A stretch of DNA of 64,000 nucleotides, taken from positions 77,045,218 through 77,109,217 of the forward strand of contig NC_088099.1 of the NCBI RefSeq assembly GCF_036370855.1. The letters run 5' to 3'. Positions 13,801 through 23,379 of this stretch are shown piece by piece. Under the pieces are notes generated by a model. It saw nothing but the letters and a program-made list of their open reading frames with translations, was not told the origin of the DNA and did not search any database. Positions within the stretch are counted from its first letter, which is position 1. Each line of letters begins with the position of its first letter. The position numbers and the translations under genes were made by a program. The DNA comes from Dromaius novaehollandiae. Taxonomy: Eukaryota > Chordata > Aves > Casuariiformes > Dromaiidae.

Positions 13801-16029
13801 CTCAATTTATACCAACAGTGCCTTGCAAAAATCTAAAAATATCACTCTGATGTCAGCACAGGCATTCCTCTTCTGCTAGGCAATACTTTTTCTTTTTTTT
13901 TTTTTTTAATCCTGTCCTGGCATAAGTAAAGCCTGTGTCATATCCTGTCACTGCATGAAAAAGCAGAAGACACAAATGTTGCTGTTATAGCAAAGACTGC
14001 AAGGATCATGCAGTTTTTCCCTCCCATACATAAATAACACACAGCATTTTTATTTTTTTGCAGCATGATCATCATTAAAAGAACAGCGATTTCCATACCC
14101 GGTTCTAATGGCTGTTTTGTGCTATATTTGACAAGATGTACCAGCAAAACAGAAGTAATTATTCCTTTGTGTTTTCAAAGTATTGTCTTTTGGCTGCGAT
14201 TAACAAAACACACCAAAGTCAGCGAAAACTCTTTGCTGTCACTTCTAATTGTTAGCCAAAATCTGAAAATTCAGCCTTTTTTCCCCCTTGATGGTTAGCT
14301 GAAAGCTTTTCTAATATGCAGGCAGAGAACTTCAAAAAACAGGTACTTGAAGCTACTTTGTAGTGACATTCCACAGATTTCCAGAAGTGTCGGCCTATTA
14401 ACCACACTTCTCGTTTATAAAATGTCCTACACAAGAGCGATCGGATATCATTAAACGCAATCAGAGTATGTCAGAGCCTTGGTTTTATCATAAGACAAAA
14501 TAAAGCTGAAGGCCCAGCAAAAGACATTTCTTTCAACATAAAGAGCTTCTGCAATGTCAGTTCCCTCAAACTTTTCCTCGTTTGAGTCAAATCATTTCCA
14601 AACGTCTTCTGAGAGAATTAGACATAGCTTGTAAAGAAGACCATTCACTGCAGTAGTTTGATCAGCAAGGAGGGAGGACATAAAGTCTCAGATTCTGAAA
14701 CTGCAATGAAAATTCTGCTTGGACAATACATTTCTGAAGATGCAGATAAAGTCTTATTACAGTAATACTTTAAGATCTTTAAATATTTGTTTATCTAAAT
14801 AGTGAAAACTATTCACCATCAGGTCTCAAATATAAGAATTGCTAGGAGGCACTATTGTAAGCCTGCAAGACTGACTTGCTGTAGCTACCGGTACTAATTT
14901 TCCTGTCCGCATAAGCTTTGTATCTTTTACCAAGGCAGAATGGCTTTCTACATCGCCAAGACTATAGATCCATGTAGTTTAGTATCTTGTCTTCAGCACA
15001 AGTCAGCAGAAGATATATAAAGAAACTAAACTATTGGTTTAATGTGATTACCATTAAATACTTGATGCCTATTAAAACGGACAATTAACAGCATAAATAC
15101 AGACCAAGTTTCTTGCTGTTTCAGTCCTTCATCCTCATCGAGACCCAGGAATGGGATTTTTGAAAAGGCTGAGCAAATAAAACTTCCACAGTATCAACTG
15201 GAATTGCACTTAATCAGATCAGCTGAAAACTAAAACCTTCATCTATCAAATGACAGCCTTCCAAATGAATATAGATTGGTTTTGGACTGAAGACCACATA
15301 TTGCTTTTGAAAATTACTAACCTGGAACACCATATGGCTCTTGGACAGAGAGGAAATGTGAAATGCTAGACTATTTAATGGATGGGATTTTTTTTTCTTC
15401 AGCATCAGTAAGACCAGACTCTTCTTACCTTTATTTGTCTTGAAAAATGTCATCAGTATATCCAATGCCACTTCAATCAAAGTAACTAACAGGGCTTAAC
15501 TTCTCTCCAAATTCTATAGGGTGGCAAGACTTCATTAATTATAATAAATCAGCTGGAAGCACAAGTTTATCGCATTTCCCACAAAAGCAGCAATTCCAAA
15601 AATAGGGATTTGGAGCCAAAACACTTCAGCCCAAAGCATGATTTTTCCAGAATTTTAAAACAGACTCCTAAAACAGGAGTCTTGAATAACTCTGCTGGTC
15701 ATATCACTTTTACCAGTTTTCTGCTTTACTTCACATAGAAGTACAGCTCAAAGGCAACAGATGATAAAAGTAAGAATAAGCAGTTGTATTTTCAGGACTG
15801 CATTTATTCTAGAAATAAATTAATCCAAAAATAAAAACATATTTTAAAGATCCGAGCAGTAAGTTAAAAAAGAAAGCTTCAGCTTTTAAGTCATCAAAAT
15901 TCACCTACAATGAAAACATTTACCTGCTATTAGCTTTTGGAGGGCACTCTTATCTCCATTAACAGCAGCAGCATGCACTTCAGATGCTAATGAGGAACCA
16001 CTGAAGAGGCAGTTCGCTGAAACATTCAT
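7686..16029 (-). CDS. INVS: INVS (inversin), 5' part of the coding region, two exons in window
   Basis: Inversin is an ankyrin-repeat protein of the ciliary inversin compartment and of Wnt/planar polarity signalling; human mutations cause nephronophthisis type 2. The minus strand gives two exons that splice in phase: 16029-15924 (residues 1-35 plus one base) and 7852-7686 (completing codon 36, then residues 37-91). The joined product begins MNVSANCLFSGSSLASEVHA and continues through the ankyrin segments FGRTPLMYCVLADRLDCAEA and RRTALHLAAQK, which align without gaps to the N-terminus of vertebrate inversin as I remember it. These cover ankyrin repeat 1, repeat 2 and the start of repeat 3. The full protein is about 1,000 residues in mammals, so over 90% of it lies to the left of base 1. 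No frameshift or stop is seen. Its head-to-head neighbour is ERP44, as in human. Confidence 0.96.
8454..8466. repeat. Poly-C run
   Basis: Thirteen consecutive C in INVS intron 2; likely length-variable and error-prone in sequencing. Confidence 0.95.
11750..11783. repeat. Interrupted T tract
   Basis: T-rich tract with two short C interruptions; on the INVS sense strand it is an A tract. Confidence 0.9.
13499..13538. repeat. Perfect 12-bp inverted repeat with adjoining 7-1-7 inverted repeat
   Basis: TGCCCCTCCTAT (13499-13510), a TATT loop, and its exact complement at 13515-13526. A second small hairpin, GCAGTTA-A-TAACTGC, follows at 13524-13538 and overlaps the first by three bases. In INVS intron 2. 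Confidence 0.95.
14950..15020 (-). mobile_element. Short ancient CR1-like remnant
   Basis: ATAGATCCATGTAGTTTAGT followed by ATCTTGTCTTCAGCA resembles the complement of the 3'-terminal block of the same old CR1 lineage as the 16.7-17.5 kb copy. It lies on the other side of INVS exon 2, so it is a separate insertion. The match is short. Confidence 0.45.
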
Positions 16030-16093
16030 ACTCTTTCAAGGTATTATCATAGGTCAGATCTGAACCAACAACATTTTTTGTAGGAATTCAGTT
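15924..16093 (-). CDS. INVS: INVS exon 2 (first coding exon, with 5'UTR)
   Basis: Reading the minus strand, the acceptor is a pyrimidine-rich stretch ending TTTTTCTAG with the AG at 16095-16094. The exon runs from 16093 to 15924 and the donor is GCAG/GTAAATG. The first 64 bases are 5'UTR; the ATG is at 16029-16027. An in-frame TGA lies six bases upstream of the ATG, which fixes the start. Coding length is 106 nt, leaving phase 1. The product of 35 residues includes SSLASEVHAAAVNGDK, the signature start of inversin and the beginning of ankyrin repeat 1. Two very short upstream ORFs lie in the UTR part (16074-16054 and 16050-16036). Confidence 0.95.
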
Positions 16094-16659
16094 CTAGAAA
16101 AACAATAAAATATAACTGAATTCATATAATGTTAAGATTACTAAGGCAATGCTAAAGAGAATAAATTGTCCTGTAAAAGAAAGAAAAGAACACACACATT
16201 TCATATTTCAAGAGTTAAATCCACCTCAGGTCAAAGTTCAACCAGACAAAGCCTACATTAAGGATATATATTATAGTTTTGTTGCCTTCAACATAAAATT
16301 CAGTCAGTAAGCTTTGCAAACAGCTGCAAATAGGATAGTGTGTATATACAAATACACTAGTTAGATTGTTCTTTAGAATGTTGGCATGCATGCTTCAGAT
16401 CAGTAACAAATGATACTTTTTGTATGATACCTGATAAACTGTACTTAATATCTGGTAGTATTTTACCATGATGATCTATGGACATAAGCAGGACAAGGTT
16501 TATAAGTAGTATCTTTTATCTGAGCAACTGGCAAAACTGGAAAAGTCAGATCAGTTCTATAACTCCTCTTCAAACCCGAAACAAAAGTAGGAAAAATGTA
16601 CATGCAAGAAAAGCCACAATGAATCAGACAAAAGGTCTGGCCTTAAATCCTCTCTCAAA

Positions 16660-17480
16660 CTGGTCAGTGGTAGATGCCAAAGAACAGAGCAAATGTGTAT
16701 GATTTTTCCCCCTTTCCTAAATATTCTTCTAACCTGCAATCATTTCTAGCTCAATCACTTCCTGAACTTGACTTGATTTCTGTGCATTTAGAACTCAACA
16801 AATTCTGTTAATTTCTTCAAATAATTTCTCTTTTTTAAACTCCTCCAGTCACCTCTTAAGCTTATATAAACTTAATCATATCCCCAACACCCACTGGTAA
16901 GGAGCTCCACAGCACAACCAAATACTGCATGGATGAACCTCCTTCTTTCACTGACCTGATTCTTGCTACTGTCTTCATTTGAGGGTCATTAATTCTTGCA
17001 CTGGAAAGTCATCAAGCAATCAATTCTTATCCATCAGTCGTTATTTTACAGATTTGTAACACATCCCTCCCAATCGCACCCTCCTCTAGCTGAGAGTTCT
17101 AGCTTACTCAGCTGTTGCCTAAGCAGAAACTTTTCTGTACCTATGACCATTTTAACTGACCTTTTTTTGAACCTTTTCCAGTTCCATATTATCCCCTTTG
17201 ATATGGAAAGAAAAGGGGATGAGCCAGAACTCCACTATGTATTCAAGATATAGACATCAATTTATACAGTGGTATAATGACATTCTCTACCCTTCTCTAA
17301 TTCTTTCCTAAATTATGCCTACCATTGCAGTTGACTTTTTAGCTACTTCCGAAACAAAACTGGTATTTTCACTAAACTTCTGTTGCCTCAAAATCCTGAT
17401 AATCATCAAGTCAGGCCCACACAGTATTTCAGAAGTGAAGAAGAGTCTGCATGCTTGAAAGGTTTTCAATTTTTTCCAAC
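16660..17480 (-). mobile_element. Ancient CR1-type (amniote) 3' segment
   Basis: The plus strand shows, in order, GGTAGATGCCAAAGAACAGA, AAGGAGCTCCACAGCAC, CCTTTTCCAGTTCCATATTA, and ATTCAAGATATAGACATC with TTTATACAGTGGTATAATGA. This order of short blocks matches, in complement, the 3' half of an old CR1 lineage common in turtles, crocodilians and birds. Divergence is heavy, consistent with an insertion older than crown birds. Recognition is from memory of the family, not from a search. Confidence 0.65.
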
Positions 17481-18765
17481 AGCATCAAACAGTTGAACAA
17501 AATACAGCACTTCTACCTTCAAACGTTACCATATTTAACATTTAGAATGGAAAGCAAACTGAAGCGAGCAAACAAGTATTGTGCATGGCATGAAAAAAAG
17601 AAAAGGAATCACTGAGGCTGCCTACAGAATGAATTCGGGAATTTTTCACCTCATCTTCTGTTCCAGGTTGATTTAAATTTACTTCTTCCGTGATTCCCAC
17701 ATTTACACTGTAGTACACTTCGAAAACAGTGAGAGGAAATTATTTTGCTTCAGGTGTTATTTTGATCCCTCTTTATTTAATAAACTTCTTATATTGCTGT
17801 ACAGCAGTGAAATTTTCTACAGACAGATATTATACATGCAGAAATTAAGGAAAAAGCCTTTACCATGGAAAAAAAATTCTTCAAATACGGTTTAATAGTT
17901 CAATGTAATAGTAGACTCTTCTTCACAAGTTCCACGCTCCCTTGGAGAACAGATAAGAAAATTAATACAAGAAGCTTCATGGTAAATCTAATCAATTACT
18001 CAAACATCTGCACAATCACGGTATCGGTTCATATCACATCCCTAGAACAAGCACAAGTACAAAAGTGTGTACTACCTTGTGCAAACCTGTTCAACAATGT
18101 ATCAATGTAGTGCAACTACTCTATATGAAAGCAGTCACATACAACTAAGATGCTGCTTGAAGTACAGCACACCACAATTTTATATAAGTGTTTAACACAC
18201 TAGCATCTAAACCACTGATTCACTGTCCTGTCCTCAGGGGCATGCTATGCCACTTCTTAGAGCAGCTAATTGTATCGCTGAATACCCTTTTCCTAAAGTC
18301 TATCTCTCTGAGTTTTAATAAGCCAGGACGGAAGGTTGATGAGGTGCTCATAAATAAACCAGCTTACCTTCCAACCTCTCTCCCCCAGAAAAAACTAGCA
18401 ACAGTGTGACTAGAAAGGCATGAAATCCTAGTCTGCCCAACTACATACAACAGAATGTCTCACTATGGGAACACTTCTGTGTCTCATGAATCTCCTTCTG
18501 TTATCTATTGGTCGCTTCAGAACCAGAGACTAAGCACATCCTCACTCCTTAAAGGAGCACATTATGGGAACATGCATTCCATCAGTGGCTCACCAGATTT
18601 TAAAGAAACCAATTTTCTGAAATCTAACTTTTGTTTCAGGCACCATTATATATTACTTCAGAAATCACCCTAGTACTTACCCAACAATCAACTTGCCAAC
18701 ACTGAGCATGTTTGGCATTTTTACCTGTCTGAAGTGACCAATTACCAGGGCACATACTACTTCTT

Positions 18766-18817
18766 TGCTTCTGCACCAGCACAGGTTCACTCAGTTGAAT
18801 ACGCTGGTGCAGAAGCA
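18766..18817. repeat. Perfect 15-bp inverted repeat, 22-nt loop
   Basis: The left arm TGCTTCTGCACCAGC (18766-18780) is the exact reverse complement of the right arm (18803-18817). Pairing does not extend past the arms. It lies in INVS intron 1. Confidence 0.95.
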
Positions 18818-21756
18818 CTAGGATAAGCTCCTCATATAACTTTATGAAAGTGTTTTTCGTCATGAATAATTCTGGAGCCATTTTTGGTCATCTGAAACCT
18901 ACAGAATGGTATCATCCTATCCTACCACTCTCCTCTCCCATTAAGTGCTACTGCAAACCTCAGAATAATGCAACAACCTGCGTATTCCACATCTCTTCCT
19001 AAAGTCATGAATGCTTCCATTCTTACTGAGCTCAGTGAATTGCTCTACATTTCAGAAAAGCTAGCAAGCATTTTTTGACACATTTGCTTTACACTGGAAG
19101 TAGGTGATCTTCCTCCGTAACCAAAACAGAGTTATTAATGGATTCGTGGCTCGGTTAACTTCTACGAGCAGACAATAGAAAGGAACTGGAATAGTCTAAC
19201 GTGATGGGAGGTTATAATCATTTCCACTTTTAGGGCCACGGAGATAGACAGTGCTGTGATGCACCACTGCAAATTATAAAAACTTGAACTGCACTCAGAG
19301 CTTGAGAAAGCCAAAGAACAGTCAGAGCTCACACAAGCATAAATCCAGATATACATTAAGACACACACTAAAATAAAATAATCATGCTGTAACAGCCTTT
19401 CAAATATTTCTAGTGCTAGCCACACTCACTTTTTCCTTTTAAGAAGGACAAAGAATATCCACTTCTTTCAAAATACTTGCACAGCTCCCTGCTTTCTGAA
19501 TATCCTCTCCTTCAGTAAAACAGCTTTTTGACTTGTTTCCACCTTTTCCCCAAAAGCTTCCTCTGGATATGGAGAATACATCAAGAGTCTCTATTATATG
19601 CACCACTGGAATTTTACATTTGTTGGGATTTTGAGGTACTATTTTCATTCCCCCAAATTATTACTGATATCTTTCCTTCTATCTTCTTTACTTTTCATCT
19701 GCAGATTTTCCCTTCCACTTTCATTCCAGCTGATCTGGAAGCGATTTCTTCAAGACTTGTCTGCTTACTGCATTTGAACACTCTGGACAATCCATTAAAA
19801 TAAGTGAAGCTTTCTGTTTCCATCTCTTGTACTGCCTATGGTGAATGCCCTAAAAAAGGTCTATAGTCTGGAGTTTTCAATAGGATTAAGAAGCAAGTTT
19901 TTCCTCATGCACTGAGCGCATGGTGTGGATAAGTGTCATTTGGTTCTGACACAGTTCAATCTTCTATGCAATCAAACAGAACTAAGCAAAGGAAGTTCTA
20001 AATAGAAACTTAATAAAATGAATTCAAAAGCACATGAGCTAAGAACTAACTGTTTAAACACAAAGCAGGAGAACCTAAAAATCGAGCTTTTTTTTTGATC
20101 TTAGGGGAAGTCTATAACAGTTTTTGGAGAAGGACGTAAGGCATCAACATTCTGGGAAGCACAAAACACTGATTAAATCCTGAAGTGAAACATGGCTTTG
20201 CTTCCAAGCTAAGGTCCACATCAATTTGGAAACAGAACTGGCAGTAACGGTAGCTGGAACGTTTGTGCCAGCAAAGCTCTGTTGGTATTTTCACTACCGT
20301 ATTTGCTATACTTAGTTTTTGGTAAGGTTTGGTAATGAAAAAACATTATGAAGCAGTTACAAGAAATAAATGCAGTTTTGCCTACCCTATCTCTACCAAT
20401 GTTGCTAAAAGTTTAATTAGCACGAATTTTATTTAGAAATTCCACATTTTGATAGCCCTTACAGAGTCACCACAAAAAGTAAGAGGAGGAATAAGATAAT
20501 CATCTTACTGCACATATGGAAGTGAACAAATAAGCTATGACACAAAACCTCTAGAGGTAGCAAAGCAAAATTCAGCAAATGCTGGAGATCTTAATATAGC
20601 ATCAGAAGCATCCCAATTATAAATCAACAATAATATAAAACTGGCTGCATACAGAAAAGAATACTGAAGGATGATCACCATTTCTCAATGAAAACAAAAG
20701 AGTCATATCTGTATAAAGTATAAGTAATCATACAGGGGAGAGAAGCAACCAATTACCTCTAGAGCAATTACGAGTACAGTATCATACCTCCATGTAAAGG
20801 TCTAATAGTATTTCAGAATTTCTCTGATCCAATAAGTAACTATAAAAGGAAAATTCTTAATTGCTCTTAGATACTTCTCTCATATATACGACAAACAGAT
20901 GAACTGTTATCTGGAGGACTAGCTTGATAAAATTCCTCATTAACAACAAAATGTGACATTTACTTGCAAGGGATGAAAAATAACCAGGAAAATCAAGGGA
21001 AAAAACTACAAGGTCCATTTATAAAAAGGTACATAATTGGCATTATCTATAATACACATTATATTACTGGAATCAAGTAAATAATTCACTTTTTCTTTTT
21101 TAAGCTAACATGCAGAGAAAAATTAGTCTCATGAAGACACCTAAAATACAAGGACAGTCATATGAACACCAAGAGGGCTTCAAAGTATGTGAATTTTCAT
21201 GCCGAACTATGATAATTCTACTTTGTATTACACAGATAATCGGAGTCGCATCATTTTCTTTCCCAGCAAAATACAAGGTTGTTAAATTCTAAAAACCATA
21301 AGACTGCTATATCAAATCTTATGGCTACATTTGCCAAGTACAGAATGAGCTCCTATGAAAATATCAAGGTATTTACAAATATGAATAAAGCCAGAAGAAA
21401 GGGTGTTCATTTTACAGGTTGAGGAATAGAGATTCTTAAGGCAGATTTTGGCAGAACTGATAAAGTTAGGTTAGTTAGGTTATTTCAGTCTATAAATAAG
21501 GTCACAACTTGTATATATACTGATGTGCTCACCTCACAAAAATGACAAAGCAAATGGTTTTCCCAAGGTTGCACATGAAGTCTGTGCCAGTCAGACTTGA
21601 TTTGCAGTAAACTGATATAGAGGATTTTCTTCCAAATGCAGTTGTGCTCTGTTTCATTGCTCACACTCCCCCACATGCTTATGTACATACTGGAAATGGG
21701 AACAATACTAAGTGTGGTTTTCCATGATCTTTTTGAGAAAGCTCTGCAAGGTCTCA

Positions 21757-21801
21757 AGTGTGTGTATATGTGTGTACATATGTATGTGTGTATATATATA
21801 T
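21757..21801. repeat. TG/TA simple repeat
   Basis: Alternating purine-pyrimidine tract of mixed TG and TA units, about 340 bp left of the CpG island. Confidence 0.9.
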
Positions 21802-22928
21802 CTCAAGCTCTAAAACTTGTAATTCTAAAAAATACTGAAAATGGATGAAAGCACTGAATTTTTAAGTGTTCTTTCTCTGAAATATTTAGAACTTAGTAAG
21901 TGTTAAAGAAGAAAAAACTGTTTTCTAATGTGATTAAAATTCATGATGATGTTCAGCTTTTAACATACTATCAGGCTGAAATTTCAAAACTCTCCGAGTC
22001 ACTTCACTTCCTCACGGACTAAGATCTTCTGTTTTACAAAAACGCTTCATGTTCTCAACTTCTCCAAGAAAACGAAGAACCCCCCCGCACACACACCTAA
22101 ATATTCCTTATCTTCACCTCAATCATAAAATCGAAGCTATTTTTATAGTCTCGGCGGCCAAACGGCCAAGGCAGAACGTTAGGCCGACGGATACAACGCA
22201 ACTGCCCCCATAGCTCCACGCGGGGGTATCGAAATACCGCTGACTCTGCGCTCGCCTCACGCCGCCTGTTTACGCGACGCGCCAACAACGTCCTGGGCGG
22301 CAGCTGGATCTGGGCCCCTCCAGTATTTTTCGGGCTTTTTGTTGGAGTTTCGGGCCAACTTCCCTCCTGGGTGCGTGTACCCATGCGTGTTTTCGTTCGA
22401 CAGCTGTCTGTGTTACAGCCATCCACAAATCAACAGCGTTGCGTCAAACGAAATATGGCAAACTTTCCGCAGGTGCGGCTGGGGCTGCTGAAGCCGCCCG
22501 AGCAGAGAGGGGGCGATTCGCGACCGAGCTCAGCAGCGGAGCTGCCTCGGGCCCTCGAGCAGCACCCAGTCGCGGCCGGCGGGGACGGGGAGGCTGCAGC
22601 GGACGACGGCGGCGCGGCGGGCGACGGCCGCGGCCCGGGAGGCGCTCCGCGACCCGGAGCCGGAGCTCTCGGAGCTGCGGGCGGCGCGAGGCCTCGCTCA
22701 GCCGCGGAGCGGAACGAGGCCCCCAGCTGGCAACAGGACGTCCCAGTGAGGCTGTTAGAGATCCCCAGCGGAAGGGGCTGCAGCGCCACGGGGGCCCGAG
22801 CGGGGCTCGCGCTGCCACCGGCACTCGCGGGAGGGGTTAATCCTGCCCGGAGCAGACAGCGAACCTGTGACACTCATCGTCCCTCCCTCCGCCCGTCCCC
22901 GGCGCCACAACCTCACCCCGTAACTCAC

Positions 22929-23150
22929 CTCGACCCCACCCGCTTCTTCGCGCCGCCACTCCAGGCCCCTCCCCTCACCAGGCCAAGGAGGGGGGAAAGT
23001 GCGGTGCGCTCGAGGGCTGCCTCGCTGCCTTCTGGGATGCCTTCTGGCTGCCGCTCGCTCCCCGCAAGGCAGGGCAGAGCGGCCGCTGCCCCGTGCGCGA
23101 GGCAGGCCGGGACGGGCGCGAGGCCCCCAGCCCTCGAGGCCGGAACTACG
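22929..23150 (-). other. INVS: Probable INVS exon 1 (non-coding), right end approximate
   Basis: Exon 2 opens with an acceptor, so a 5' non-coding exon must lie upstream. On the minus strand of the CpG island the best donor is GTCGAG/GTGAGTTACG, with the GT at 22928-22927. The transcription start is not visible. I put it near 23150, just past the ETS-type site at 23182-23189, because that leaves the site between the two divergent genes. The donor is seen; the exon and its right boundary are inferred. CAGE or RNA-seq from this species would settle it. Other GC-rich donors nearby are weaker but not excluded. Confidence 0.5.
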
Positions 23151-23181
23151 CTTCCCGGGGTGCTCCGCGCAGTGCGGGAAC

Positions 23182-23189
23182 CCGGAAGT
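23182..23189 (+). promoter_or_regulatory. ETS/GABPA-type site
   Basis: The octamer CCGGAAGT matches the ETS-family core. It lies about 134 bp upstream of the ERP44 start codon and within about 50 bp of the presumed INVS start. ETS/GABPA sites are enriched in bidirectional housekeeping promoters. The match is seen; function is inferred. Confidence 0.5.
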
Positions 23190-23322
23190 GAGTAGCGGAG
23201 GCGGGCGGTACGGGGCGCCGCGGTGGAACTTGTCCGGGTGTTTCCTGGCGACGGGGGAAGTGAGGCTCTGCTGCGGACAGTGGGAGCCGCGTTTCTTCCC
23301 CCTCCCCCGCGCCTGATCTACC

Positions 23323-23379
23323 ATGAGACCCGCCATTTTCCTGCTCTTGCCTGAACCTGGCTGTGTCTTTCTTCTCCTG
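23323..23379 (+). CDS. ERP44: ERP44 exon 1 (signal peptide)
   Basis: The ATG at 23323 is in context TCTACCATGA, with a favourable A at -3. An in-frame TGA only six bases upstream fixes the start. The 19 codons MRPAIFLLLPEPGCVFLLL form most of a hydrophobic signal peptide and match the start of vertebrate ERp44. The donor is CTCCTG/GTGAGTGA, with GT at 23380-23381, phase 0. The 5'UTR lies in the CpG island; its start is not determinable here. Confidence 0.93.

Larger units (their letters stand above)
7853..15923 (-). other. INVS: INVS intron 2
   Basis: About 8.1 kb between coding exons 3 and 2. It contains a 13-base C run at 8454-8466, a long interrupted T tract at 11750-11783, a GC-stem inverted repeat at 13499-13526, and a short ancient CR1-like piece near 14950-15020. 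No other gene or RNA gene is supported. Confidence 0.8.
16094..22928 (-). other. INVS: INVS intron 1
   Basis: About 6.8 kb, assuming the donor at 22929 is right. It holds an old CR1-type segment at about 16660-17480, a perfect 15-bp inverted repeat at 18766-18817, and a TG/TA tract at 21757-21801. The GC-rich left half of the CpG island occupies its end from 22140. No additional exon is supported. Confidence 0.7.

Noticed and set aside
22097..22426. Minus-strand 109-codon ORF at the edge of the CpG island
   Set aside because: No recognised domain, and it does not connect in phase to INVS. It could be untranslated sequence of an alternative INVS first exon but there is no evidence.
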